From Aliitabrizicola sp041905595 (lineage in GTDB: Bacteria > Pseudomonadota > Alphaproteobacteria > Rhodobacterales > Rhodobacteraceae), in the NCBI GenBank assembly GCA_041905595.1, contig JAYRKT010000016.1, forward strand, positions 1 to 64,000: a stretch of DNA of 64,000 nt, given 5' to 3'. The notes under the pieces are model-generated. The model ran no database searches, was not told where the DNA came from, and saw nothing but the letters and a program-made list of their open reading frames with translations. How positions within the stretch are numbered: position 1 is the first letter of the stretch; every line of letters begins with the position of its first letter. Positions 35,000 to 43,703 of this stretch are shown piece by piece. Made by a program: the position numbers and the translations under genes.

Positions 35000-35989
35000 A
35001 TGTCGGGACAGATCACGACGTTCGGATATGGGTCGGACGGTCGCCGCGTCGATGCCGTGAACATTGGCGGAGCAGAACTGACGGCAACCATACTGACCCG
35101 TGGCGCAGTCTTGCAGGATGTCCGGCTGGCCGGGGTCGGACATTCGCTGACACTGGGCACAGATTTCCTGGAAGCCTACGAGGGGCCGATGGCCTATTTC
35201 GGCGCCATCGTCGGCCCCGTCGCCAACCGCATCGCGGGGGCCAGCGCCGAGGTTGGCGGCCGTATCTGCAAATTCCCCGCGAATGAAGGTGTGACCCTTC
35301 TGCATTCCGGGCCAAGGGGGCTCCACACCCGCCACTGGGCGATCGACGACGTGACGAATGCGTCCGTCACGTTGCATATCGTGTTGGAGGAAGGCGATGA
35401 CGGCTTTCCGGGACGCCGGGACATCCGCGCGGCGTTCCGCATCGAAGGAACGGCGCTTCACTTGGCGCTGACCGCCACGACCGATGCCCTGACCCTGATG
35501 AATCTGGCCAACCACAGCTACTGGAACCTCGACGCTACGCCGACAACCGCCGGGCATCGGCTGCGGATCGCCGCAGACCGCTACCTGCCGGTGACGCCTG
35601 CGCTGATCCCCACGGGCGAGAATCGTGCCGTGTCGGACGCCTTTGATCTGCGCGAGGGAAGGATGCTGGACCTGACGGAAGGCTATGACCACAATCTCAT
35701 CCTGTCCGATCGTCCCCAGAGGATGACCGAGGTGGCCGAACTGACCGGCCGTAGCGGAATCAGCCTGCGGCTGGCCACAACGGAGCCGGGATTGCAGGTC
35801 TACGGCGGCCAGGGGTTGGCGACTGCGCCATGGCCCAGCCACCGGGGCGAGCCCTGTGGCGCTTTCGCCGGCATTGCGCTGGAGCCGCAGCGATGGCCGG
35901 ATGCACCGCATCATCCGGGATTTCCGACCATCCTGCTGTCGCCGGGCGAAACCTATCGGCAGGAAACGCGATGGACCTTCGGCCGCTAG
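35000..35989 (+). CDS. galM: aldose 1-epimerase
   Basis: A 329 aa beta-sandwich mutarotase that interconverts alpha and beta anomers of aldoses. Family blocks: GAVLQDVRLAGVGHSLTLG, YFGAIVGPVANRI, LHSGPRGLHTRHW, the substrate-binding NLANHSYWNLD with its catalytic His, and a C-terminal ALEPQRWPDAPHHPGFP with the catalytic Glu. ATG 35000 follows GGGAG; an upstream TTG frame is less likely. It converges on the ureohydrolase gene with three bases between stops. Confidence 0.9.
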   Translation: MSGQITTFGYGSDGRRVDAVNIGGAELTATILTRGAVLQDVRLAGVGHSLTLGTDFLEAYEGPMAYFGAIVGPVANRIAGASAEVGGRICKFPANEGVTLLHSGPRGLHTRHWAIDDVTNASVTLHIVLEEGDDGFPGRRDIRAAFRIEGTALHLALTATTDALTLMNLANHSYWNLDATPTTAGHRLRIAADRYLPVTPALIPTGENRAVSDAFDLREGRMLDLTEGYDHNLILSDRPQRMTEVAELTGRSGISLRLATTEPGLQVYGGQGLATAPWPSHRGEPCGAFAGIALEPQRWPDAPHHPGFPTILLSPGETYRQETRWTFGR

Positions 35990-35992
35990 ACC

Positions 35993-36970
35993 TCAGACCG
36001 TCGCCCGCGCCCCGCGTGCCCAGGCCTTGAGGCAGAGCATCTCGACCGCAAGGATCGCGGCCGCGTTCGACGTCATCTCGGCATGGTCATAGGGCGGCGA
36101 GACCTCGACCACGTCCATGCCGACGAAGTCCATGCCTTTCAGCGCTCGCAGGATCGACAGCGCCTGGAAGCTGGTCATGCCGCCCGGAACCGGCGTGCCG
36201 GTGCCCGGCGCGGTCCCCGGGTCGAGGAAGTCGATGTCGAAGGTCAGGTAGTTCGGGCCCGATCCGAGCGTCTTGCGGATAACCTCGGCCACGCCCTCGG
36301 CCCCCATCGCATGGACCTGATCGGCGTAGAGAACGGTCATCCCGTGCGTGCGTTCGCCGGTGAAGCAGGTGCGGATACCAACCTGGACGGTGCGCTTCGG
36401 GTCGATGATCCCGTCGCGGACGGCGTAGTACATCATGCTGCCATGGTCGAGACGACCGCCCGCATCCTCTTCAACATCGCGGTGCGCGTCGAACTGGACC
36501 ATGCCGAGCGGCCCGTGTTTGGCGGCGTGGGCCTTCAGGACCGGGTAGGTCGAGAAATGGTCCCCGCCCAGCATCAGGGTATCCGCGCCCGCGGCGATGA
36601 TCCCGGCGAAATGCTCTTCGATCGCTGCGGGGATCGCCATCGGTTCCCCCCAGTCGAAAGACACATCGCCGTAGTCCGTTACCGCCAGCGTGTCGAAGGG
36701 ATCGAAGCGCCAGGGCCAGACCGGCCCCCAGGCATGCTGCGCGCTGGCCCGGCGGATTGCCTCGGGTCCGAAGCGGGTGCCGGGACGGTTGCTGACGGTC
36801 AGGTCAAGCGGGATGCCCGTCACCGCCACGTCCACCCCGGTCAGGTCGCGCGTGTACTTGCGCCGGAAGAAACTCAACGCCCCGGCATAGCTCGCCTCGA
36901 TCAGCGATCCCTTCAGCGCCTCGCGCCGGAACGCGGCATCCGCCAGCGCCTCTCCCACGTCCTTGCCCAT
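35993..36970 (-). CDS. agmatinase-family ureohydrolase
   Basis: A 325 aa Mn/Ni-dependent hydrolase of the arginase/agmatinase fold. Metal-site motifs: LMLGGDHFST, FDAHRDVEED and FDIDFLDPGTAPGTGTP. Agmatinases release urea from agmatine, but relatives hydrolyse guanidinobutyrate, guanidine and other guanidino compounds, and the substrate is not fixed by these motifs. Its place beside ureide genes would also suit a nitrogen-scavenging role. The bicupin gene lies 50 bases upstream on the same strand. Confidence 0.82.
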   Translation of the reverse strand: MGKDVGEALADAAFRREALKGSLIEASYAGALSFFRRKYTRDLTGVDVAVTGIPLDLTVSNRPGTRFGPEAIRRASAQHAWGPVWPWRFDPFDTLAVTDYGDVSFDWGEPMAIPAAIEEHFAGIIAAGADTLMLGGDHFSTYPVLKAHAAKHGPLGMVQFDAHRDVEEDAGGRLDHGSMMYYAVRDGIIDPKRTVQVGIRTCFTGERTHGMTVLYADQVHAMGAEGVAEVIRKTLGSGPNYLTFDIDFLDPGTAPGTGTPVPGGMTSFQALSILRALKGMDFVGMDVVEVSPPYDHAEMTSNAAAILAVEMLCLKAWARGARATV

Positions 36971-37020
36971 TAGGGGTTCCTTTCCTGTTTCGATAGCCGG
37001 GTTTGCGAGATGGCCAGGGA

Positions 37021-37755
37021 CTAGGCGCGCGGGCTGAATGTCCAGAAGACCTTGCGGACGAGCCCGGTGCTGATCCAGGCGTTCGGTGTCCCCGCAGGCA
37101 GAAGCAGGGTCTCTCCCGGTCCGAACTGCTGCATTCGTCCTTTCGCATCGGACAGGGTGATCGTGCCTTCCAGGACGTGCATCAGTTCGGTATGCGTGAA
37201 GCTCACCAGCCTTCGCTGATAGGCCGTCGCCTGCCAGATGCCGGTGGACAGTTGCCCCGTCTCATCCTCGAAGGCCACATGCGCCCTGGTCTGCGGCGCG
37301 GGCGACATAAGGTTCGCCGGATCGGGCGGGGCCGAGGGCTCCAGACGGGCGTTTGGGTCAATACGGATGACCCGGCCCTGGGCTACAGCGGGCACCTGTC
37401 CCTCGTCGAGGATCGCGAAGATCTTGCGAACCCGCCCGGCCTGCGCCCACAGGCAGCGGACACCCTTCGGGATGAGGAGGGCATCTCCGGGGCGGAAGAC
37501 CGTCTCTCTATCCTGCTCGACGATCACGACATCGCCTTCGACGATCAGCATGAACTCATGGACAGGCCATTCCGTCCAGCGCCCGATATTCGCCCCGGCC
37601 TCCCAGACCCCGACGCTCAGGCCCGACTTGGGATCTTCGAACCAAAGATGACCGGATGACCGAACGGCGCCCGAGGATACATCCTCCGCCGTGTAGTCCG
37701 GCCAGGCGTCAAGCGGGATGTGCGGATCGAGCCGCAGGATGGAAGAGGTTTGCAT
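37021..37755 (-). CDS. bicupin protein of the Cupin_3 (DUF861) type
   Basis: A 244 aa cytosolic protein with two tandem cupin domains (about 30-125 and 150-240). The first contains WPVHEFMLIVEGDVVIVEQ and FRPGDALLIPKGVRCLW; the second contains FTHTELMHVLEGTITL and FGPGETLLLPAGTPNAW. The fold is that of the ureidoglycine aminohydrolase cupin domain but the protein is distinct from the true enzyme at 43700-44536. The metal ligands are not fully clear (one His and one Glu per domain are visible). Its place between the ureohydrolase and puuD suggests a part in ureide or amine catabolism; function unknown. Confidence 0.72.
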   Translation of the reverse strand: MQTSSILRLDPHIPLDAWPDYTAEDVSSGAVRSSGHLWFEDPKSGLSVGVWEAGANIGRWTEWPVHEFMLIVEGDVVIVEQDRETVFRPGDALLIPKGVRCLWAQAGRVRKIFAILDEGQVPAVAQGRVIRIDPNARLEPSAPPDPANLMSPAPQTRAHVAFEDETGQLSTGIWQATAYQRRLVSFTHTELMHVLEGTITLSDAKGRMQQFGPGETLLLPAGTPNAWISTGLVRKVFWTFSPRA

Positions 37756-37836
37756 TGTGGTGTCCGGCCGGTGCTCCGGCCTGTTCGGGTTGCGCTCTGC
37801 GGGGCAGGATGCTGGGCCGCAGAGGGTGATGCAAGC

Positions 37837-39072
37837 TCAGCCGTTGATGCCACCCGCACCCGCCGCCTGGAACCAGCGCACGATCGTCTCGCGCTCGGCC
37901 GGTTCGATGAAACTCACGTTGGCAGGCGGCATGGCATGGGTCAGCCCGGCCTGTACATAGATCCGCCGTGCCTCGTGCGCGATCTGCGCCGGCGTCTCCA
38001 GCACCACATCCTTCGGCGGCCAGTGGATGCCGTCCCATCCCGGCTCGGCTGCGTGGCACATCGAACAGCGGCCCTGTACGATGCTGGTCACATCGTCGAA
38101 GCCGGGCGCCGAAGCATAGCGCAGCGCCTCGCCCTGAAGCGCTGCCTCTTCTGGAGCATGCCGCATCGGCGCGGTCGAAAGCCAGGCGCAGATCAGCAGC
38201 AGGATCGCGGTCACGGCCCATGTCCACCACGGCGTGCCCTTGCCGGCATGCATGGTGTTGAAGAAATGCCGGATCGTCACGCCCATCAGGAAGACGAGGC
38301 TCGCGATCAGCCAGTTCCACTCGGTCGCGAAGGCGAGCGGGTAGTGGTTCGACAGCATCATGAAGATGACTGGCAGCGTCAGGTAGTTGTTGTGGGTGCT
38401 GCGCTGCTTGGCGATACGCCCGTATTTCGGATCGGGGACGCGGCCCGCCTTCAGGTCGGCCACCACGATCCGCTGGTTCGGCATGATGATGAAAAACACG
38501 TTGGCCGACATGATCGTGGCGGTGAACGCGCCCAGATGCAGCAGCGCCGCACGGCCCGAGAAGACGTGGGTGTAGAAATAGGCCATGCCCACGAGGATGA
38601 CGTAGAGCAGCACCATCAGCCCGGTCGAGTTCTCGCCGAGGCGGCTCTTGCAAAGCTGGTCGTAGACAATCCAGCCGCCCGCCAGCGAGGCCAGCGAAAT
38701 GCCGACCGCCTGCCAGACCTGCAGCTCCATCACCTGCGGATCGACCAGATAGAGGTCGGCGCCCAGGTAATAGACGAGGCAGAGCATCGCGAAACCGGTC
38801 AGCCAGGTCGAATAGCTTTCCCACTTGAACCAGGTCAGATGCTCCGGCAGCCGTTCAGGGGCCACGAGGTATTTCTGAATGTGGTAGAAGCCGCCGCCAT
38901 GCACCTGCCATTCCTCGCCATAGGCGCCGGGCGGCAGTTCGGGCACCTTCCGCAGGCTCAGGTCCAGTGCGATGAAGTAGAAGGATGATCCGATCCAGGC
39001 GATGCCGACGATAACATGCGTCCAGCGCACCGCGAACTCGATCCATTCGCTGATCACGATCCAGTCATACAT
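37837..39072 (-). CDS. puuD: membrane-bound urate oxidase with cytochrome c domain
   Basis: A 411 aa protein of the PuuD family, which oxidises urate to 5-hydroxyisourate and passes electrons to the respiratory chain instead of oxygen directly. About eight membrane segments occupy residues 1-310 (for example WTHVIVGIAWIGSSFYFIALDL). The C-terminal domain has a haem-binding CSMCH at 336-340 and a probable axial Met at 381 (THAMPPAN). The ATG at 39072 follows AAGGGG; MHPAEGARR upstream is not needed. It is divergent from a LysR regulator gene that probably controls it. Confidence 0.93.
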   Translation of the reverse strand: MYDWIVISEWIEFAVRWTHVIVGIAWIGSSFYFIALDLSLRKVPELPPGAYGEEWQVHGGGFYHIQKYLVAPERLPEHLTWFKWESYSTWLTGFAMLCLVYYLGADLYLVDPQVMELQVWQAVGISLASLAGGWIVYDQLCKSRLGENSTGLMVLLYVILVGMAYFYTHVFSGRAALLHLGAFTATIMSANVFFIIMPNQRIVVADLKAGRVPDPKYGRIAKQRSTHNNYLTLPVIFMMLSNHYPLAFATEWNWLIASLVFLMGVTIRHFFNTMHAGKGTPWWTWAVTAILLLICAWLSTAPMRHAPEEAALQGEALRYASAPGFDDVTSIVQGRCSMCHAAEPGWDGIHWPPKDVVLETPAQIAHEARRIYVQAGLTHAMPPANVSFIEPAERETIVRWFQAAGAGGING

Positions 39073-39185
39073 GCGCCTTGCCCCTTCTGCCGGATGCAAA
39101 ACGCTATACCGGCAGCCACTGTCAGGTTAATCCATCAAATGCGGGATCACTTTCAAACCCGTGGAGAGAATGCTGCGAGGGCGCG

Positions 39186-40118
39186 ATGTCCTACGTCAAC
39201 AACATCCGCATGTTCGTGCGTGTCTATGAATTGGGCAGCATGAGTGCGGCGGCGCGTGATCAGCGCACGTCTGCGGCCGTCTCCTCGGCGCGAATCTCCG
39301 AGCTGGAAAAGCACCTCGGCGTCCGTCTGTTCAATCGTACGACCCGTTCGCTGCAGCCGACAGAAAACGGGCGCATCTTCTACGAGGGCGCGCGCAAGGT
39401 GCTGGAGGCAATCGAAGAGGCCGAGGCGGCGGTGATCGACGTGACGCAGAACCCGCGCGGGTCTATCTTTGTCGCCGCCCCGCTCGGCATCGGGCGGCGG
39501 TTCATCGCGCCGCATGTGCCGGCCTTCAAGAACGCCTATCCCCTGATCGACGTGCGACTGCGCCTGTCGGACCGCAACGTCGACCTGACCGCCGAGGGAC
39601 TCGACGTGGCGTTCCACCTTGGGCTCCTCGACGACTCCACGTTGAAGATCCGCCTGATCGCTGATTGCCCACGGCTGCTCTGCGCCGCTCCTGCCTATGT
39701 CGCGCGCCGGGGAGTGCCTGCCGACGGTGCCGCGCTGGTAGCAGACCGGCATGATTGCCTGAACCTGCGATTTCCCGGCGCGAAAGAATTCCAGTGGACG
39801 CTGCAGACCCCGGACGGTCCCCGCCGTTACGAGATCACTGGCCCGTTCGAATCCGACGATGGCGACGTGCTGACGGGCTGGGCGCTTGATGGCCAGGGCA
39901 TCGTGATGAAGCCGGTCTTCGAGGTGGCCGACCACCTGCGTGCCGGTCGTCTCGTGCCCGTTGCCACCGCCACCCCGCCGATGCCCACTCAACTGTCCGT
40001 CCTGACCCAGCACCGGCGCCTGCGCGACCCGAAGATCCGGCTCTTCACCGACTTCATGGTGGCACGGATCAAAGCCGACATGGCCACACAAGTCGAGGGG
40101 CTGAAGGTCGGCCTTTAG
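39186..40118 (+). CDS. LysR-family transcriptional regulator
   Basis: A 310 aa regulator. The N-terminal helix-turn-helix is MFVRVYELGSMSAAARDQ ... RISELEKHLGVRLFNRTTRSLQPTENG, and the rest is a periplasmic-binding-like effector domain. It is divergent from puuD (113 bases between starts) and near the other ureide genes, so a local activator responding to a purine intermediate is likely. I did not find an unambiguous T-N11-A site. Start chosen at MSYVNNIRMF, the normal family N-terminus. Confidence 0.88.
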   Translation: MSYVNNIRMFVRVYELGSMSAAARDQRTSAAVSSARISELEKHLGVRLFNRTTRSLQPTENGRIFYEGARKVLEAIEEAEAAVIDVTQNPRGSIFVAAPLGIGRRFIAPHVPAFKNAYPLIDVRLRLSDRNVDLTAEGLDVAFHLGLLDDSTLKIRLIADCPRLLCAAPAYVARRGVPADGAALVADRHDCLNLRFPGAKEFQWTLQTPDGPRRYEITGPFESDDGDVLTGWALDGQGIVMKPVFEVADHLRAGRLVPVATATPPMPTQLSVLTQHRRLRDPKIRLFTDFMVARIKADMATQVEGLKVGL

Positions 40119-40263
40119 CCTTGCCGTTCAAGATCCGGCCACGGGCCTCCGCCCGCCAGGGCAATGATTGGCGCATAGATCGCAATATGAATCGGGAATG
40201 CTGGTTTCCGTGATATGATCGGACTTGGGCCCACAGGACCCGACTCAGCGTGGGAGGAAATCC

Positions 40264-40905
40264 ATGACGCCCTGGGAGATCGACGCACTCGAACTTGCGA
40301 ACTGCAACTGCGCCTATGGTTGCCCCTGTCAATTCCTGTCGCTACCGACCCACGGCCATTGCGAAGCCGCAGTCGGCTTCCACATCAACAAGGGCCATCA
40401 TGGCAAGGTTTCGCTGGATGGCCTGAACGTCGCATTCACTGCCTCTTGGCCCGGGGCCATTCACCAGGGCAACGGCACGATCCAGTTGATCGTGGACGAG
40501 CGCGCCTCGCCAGAGCAGCGAAAGGCGCTGGAAAGCATCTTCTCCGGGGGCGATACCGAGGACATGGCGACCGTCTTCTGGATTTTCGACAAGATGTCGC
40601 CGAACCGGCTGGAAACCCTGGCCAAGCCGATCGACGTCAAGATCGACATGGCGGCGCGGCGGGGCCACGTGCGCGTCCCGGGCGTTTTCGAGACAACGGC
40701 AGAGCCGATCCGCAACCCGGTGACCGGCGCCGAGGTCCGGGCCCGCATCAACCTGCCGGCCGGATTCGAGTTCCGCCAGGCCGAGGTTGCGACCGGAACG
40801 ACGTCCACGTCAGGAGCGATTTCGCTGCCCAACAACAAGGGCACCCACGTGCACATCTGCCGGGTCTACATGAACGGCAAGGGCGTGATCGACCACGCGG
40901 CCTGA
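40264..40905 (+). CDS. DUF1326 cysteine-motif protein
   Basis: A 213 aa protein of the DUF1326 family. The N-terminal NCNCAYGCPCQF (a C-x-C-x3-C-x-C cluster at about residues 14-20) looks like a metal-binding site; the rest is a beta-rich domain with several His residues (HGHCEAAVGFHINKGHHGK). No signal peptide. GGGAGG stands before the ATG. It is followed after four bases by the DUF2182 membrane protein, a conserved pairing whose function is unpublished as far as I know. Confidence 0.83.
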   Translation: MTPWEIDALELANCNCAYGCPCQFLSLPTHGHCEAAVGFHINKGHHGKVSLDGLNVAFTASWPGAIHQGNGTIQLIVDERASPEQRKALESIFSGGDTEDMATVFWIFDKMSPNRLETLAKPIDVKIDMAARRGHVRVPGVFETTAEPIRNPVTGAEVRARINLPAGFEFRQAEVATGTTSTSGAISLPNNKGTHVHICRVYMNGKGVIDHAA

Positions 40906-40909
40906 CGCG

Positions 40910-41728
40910 ATGGACAGGCCGCACCTCATCGGTCGCCTGCTGGAGCGGGACCGATGGATCGTGATCGCGGCGATGTTTGCCGCCGTCGTTGTCTGTGCCC
41001 TTTTCACCGTCTCCGGCGGCGGTACCGGCATGTCGAGCATTGACATGACACGCATGACCGGGCCTGCGGGCGCGCTGATCGCGCGGACGCCCGACATGCT
41101 GATGCCGACGGTCTGGACTGCCGGCTATGCGGCCGTCATCTTCCTCATGTGGTGGCTGATGATGGTGGCCATGATGGTCCCGAGCGTGGCCCCGGTGGTA
41201 TTGCTTTATGGCGCCCTGAAGCCCGAACGCGGGGCGTCCGGCCAGCTTGAATTCCTTGCCGGATACCTTTGCATCTGGGCGGTATTCAGTCTGGGCGCAA
41301 CGGTCCTTCAGGCCATGCTCAGCGCAAGCGGCCTGATCTCTTCGATGTTCATGTCTGTCACAGGGGCCTATCTCGGGGCGGGGCTCCTGATCGGAGCAGG
41401 CCTTTATCAGTTCACCCCGCTCAAGTCTGCCTGCCTTGCCGCCTGTCGCGGCCCGGTCGAATCCTTGACTCAGCATCGCCGGACCGGCCGCGCCGCCGCG
41501 TTCCGGATGGGCCTGTCACACGGGATCTATTGTCTCGGTTGCTGCTGGGCCCTGATGATCTTGTTGTTCGTCGGCGGGGTGATGAACCTTTGGTGGGTCC
41601 TCGCGATCGCCATCTATGTCGCGATCGAAAAGTTCGCACCGGGTGGAGACCGACTGGCGCGCCTGATGGGCGCCGCGCTCGTCCTCGCGGGCGTCGCGTT
41701 GGTGGTCCGGACGGCAGGCGCCATCTGA
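40910..41728 (+). CDS. DUF2182 integral membrane protein
   Basis: A 272 aa protein with about seven membrane segments. The DUF2182 signature is WWLMMVAMMVPSVAPVVLLY, rich in Met within a membrane helix, and GLSHGIYCLGCCWALMILLFVGGVMNLWWV, with Cys residues in a membrane helix. These residues suggest a membrane protein that handles soft metal ions such as copper. Its start is four bases after the DUF1326 stop, so the two act together. The function is unknown. Confidence 0.82.
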   Translation: MDRPHLIGRLLERDRWIVIAAMFAAVVVCALFTVSGGGTGMSSIDMTRMTGPAGALIARTPDMLMPTVWTAGYAAVIFLMWWLMMVAMMVPSVAPVVLLYGALKPERGASGQLEFLAGYLCIWAVFSLGATVLQAMLSASGLISSMFMSVTGAYLGAGLLIGAGLYQFTPLKSACLAACRGPVESLTQHRRTGRAAAFRMGLSHGIYCLGCCWALMILLFVGGVMNLWWVLAIAIYVAIEKFAPGGDRLARLMGAALVLAGVALVVRTAGAI

Positions 41729-41773
41729 GCCTGCGATCAAATCGTGGTCCGGTGGGCAACCGGCTCTCGCCGG

Positions 41774-42133
41774 TCAGCTTCCCCGGTAGGTCGAATAGCC
41801 GAAGGGCGAAAGGAGCAGTGGGACGTGATAGTGCGCCCCGGCGTCGGGAATGCCGAAACGGATAGGGATCTCGTCGAGGAAGAGCACACCCTCACCCGCC
41901 TGCCCGCTCGCGCGCAAGTAGTCGCCCGCGGCAAAGACGAGTTCGTAGCTGCCCGCGGCCATCGTGTCACCGACCAGCAGCGGGCTGTCCGTCCGGCCAT
42001 CGTTGTTTGTCACGGCCTCGGCGATCTTGCGGTGGCTCTGGCCGGAAATCCGGTAAAGCGTGATGCGGATGCCCTCGGCCGGTTTGCCCCGCGCCGTGTC
42101 CAGAACATGCGTCGACAGCCGACCACCCGCCAT
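41774..42133 (-). CDS. uraH: 5-hydroxyisourate hydrolase
   Basis: A 119 aa transthyretin-like enzyme that converts HIU to OHCU. The N-terminal LSTHVLDTARGKPAEGIRI, the central His, and the terminal YRGS (the HIUase signature) are all present. GGAGGG lies before ATG 42133, so this start is preferred over the in-frame ATG at 42145. Divergent from the puuE-uraD gene, with a hairpin in the gap. Confidence 0.95.
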   Translation of the reverse strand: MAGGRLSTHVLDTARGKPAEGIRITLYRISGQSHRKIAEAVTNNDGRTDSPLLVGDTMAAGSYELVFAAGDYLRASGQAGEGVLFLDEIPIRFGIPDAGAHYHVPLLLSPFGYSTYRGS

Positions 42134-42153
42134 TTGACCCTCCATGCTTTACT

Positions 42154-42183
42154 GCCATCCTGCCGCCTTCGCGGGCAGATGGC
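42154..42183. other. hairpin between uraH and puuE-uraD
   Basis: GCCATC (42154-42159) pairs with GATGGC (42178-42183), with an inner TGCC/GGCA and GC/GC around a CTTC loop and one-base bulges. It sits in the divergent promoter region and could be an operator or a leader structure. Confidence 0.3.
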
Positions 42184-42281
42184 GATGCCTCTCGCGCAAG
42201 GAAGCTGTTTCCGCGAGATTTTGATAAACCCGGCCGCGCCTTGAGCCTAGAACAATGGCAGCAAGCAAAGGCGCATTTCCC

Positions 42282-43703
42282 ATGACCAACCCGCCCCGCT
42301 ATCCCCGCGACTTCACCGGTTACGGTGGCAATCCTCCCGACGCAGCCTGGCCCGGAGGGGCAAAGGTCGCGATCAGCTTGGTGCTGAACTACGAGGAAGG
42401 CGGCGAAAACTCGATCCTGCACGGCGATGCAGCGTCCGAGGCGTTCCTGTCCGACATCGCCGGGGCGGCACCCTGGCCGGGCATGCGGCACTGGAACATG
42501 GAGTCGATCTACGACTACGGGGCGAGGGCCGGGTTCTGGCGGCTGCATGACCTGTTCACCTCGCGCCATTTGCCGGTCACGATCTATGGCGTGGCGACGG
42601 CGCTGGCCCGAGCACCCGCGCAAGTCGCGGCGATGAAGGCCGCCGGGTGGGAGATTGCCAGCCACGGCCTGAAATGGGTCGACCACCGCGACATGCCCGA
42701 GGAGGAGGAGCGCCGACAGATCCTTGAGGCGATCCGCCTGCATACAGAGGTAACAGGCAGTCGCCCGACCGGCTGGTATACCGGCCGCTGCTCGGTCAAC
42801 ACGGTGCGGCTGACGGCGGAACAGGGTTTCGACTGGATCTCTGACACCTACGATGACGACCTGCCCTACTGGATCGAGGCAGGCGAACGCGACCAGTTGG
42901 TGATCCCCTACACGCTCGAAGCCAACGACATGCGCTTTGCCACCGCGCCCGGCTACATCACCGGCGAGCAGTTCTTCCAGTATCTAAAGGACAGCTTCGA
43001 CACGCTTTATGCCGAAGGGCAGGCCGGACGCCCGAAGATGTTCTCGATCGGCCTGCACTGCCGCCTGATCGGCCGTCCGGGCAAGATCGCCGGGCTGATC
43101 CGGTTCCTCGACTACGCGCAGGGCAAGGAAGGCGTCTGGTTCGCCCGCCGCCTCGACATCGCCCGGCACTGGACCAAGACCCATCCGCCGCGTCGCTTCG
43201 AACGGCCGAGCCGGATGGACAAGGCGGCGTTCGTCGCGCGCTTTGGCGGCATCTTCGAACATTCGCCCTGGATCGCGGAGCGCGCCTGGGCGCTGGAACT
43301 TGGGCCGGCACATGACACGGCAACGGGACTGCACAATGCACTGGCGCGGATGTTCCGGTCTGCCGGCGAGGAGGAGCGGCTTGGTGTGCTGACCGCGCAC
43401 CCTGACCTTGCCGGGAAACTGGCCCAAGCCAAGCGGCTGACGGCGGAAAGCACCTCTGAGCAGGCAAGCGCCGGACTGGATGCGCTGACCGACGAGGAAC
43501 GTACGACCTTCCAGACGCTGAATGCGGAGTATGTGGCGAAGTTCGGCTTCCCCTTCATCATCGCCGTGCGCGAAAATACCAAGGCCTCGATCCTTTCGGC
43601 CTTCCAGACCCGCATCGCCAATGATCGTGCCGCTGAATTCGCCACGGCCTGCGCCCAGGTCGAACGTATCGCCGAACTTCGCCTGAAGGATTTGCTGCAA
43701 TGA
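42282..43703 (+). CDS. fused allantoinase (PuuE type) and OHCU decarboxylase (UraD)
   Basis: A 473 aa two-domain protein. Residues about 1-300 are a polysaccharide deacetylase-like PuuE domain (RYPRDFTGYGGNPP, ISLVLNYEEGGENS, EIASHGLKWVDHRD). Residues about 310-470 are an OHCU decarboxylase (MDKAAFVARFGGIFEHSPWIAERAW ... HPDLAGKLAQ ... KFGFPFIIAVRE). It would make S-allantoin from OHCU and hydrolyse it to allantoate in one polypeptide. An ATG at 42255 is in frame, but MTNPPRYPRD has AAGGCG correctly placed. Its stop overlaps the next start (ATGA). Confidence 0.92.
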   Translation: MTNPPRYPRDFTGYGGNPPDAAWPGGAKVAISLVLNYEEGGENSILHGDAASEAFLSDIAGAAPWPGMRHWNMESIYDYGARAGFWRLHDLFTSRHLPVTIYGVATALARAPAQVAAMKAAGWEIASHGLKWVDHRDMPEEEERRQILEAIRLHTEVTGSRPTGWYTGRCSVNTVRLTAEQGFDWISDTYDDDLPYWIEAGERDQLVIPYTLEANDMRFATAPGYITGEQFFQYLKDSFDTLYAEGQAGRPKMFSIGLHCRLIGRPGKIAGLIRFLDYAQGKEGVWFARRLDIARHWTKTHPPRRFERPSRMDKAAFVARFGGIFEHSPWIAERAWALELGPAHDTATGLHNALARMFRSAGEEERLGVLTAHPDLAGKLAQAKRLTAESTSEQASAGLDALTDEERTTFQTLNAEYVAKFGFPFIIAVRENTKASILSAFQTRIANDRAAEFATACAQVERIAELRLKDLLQ

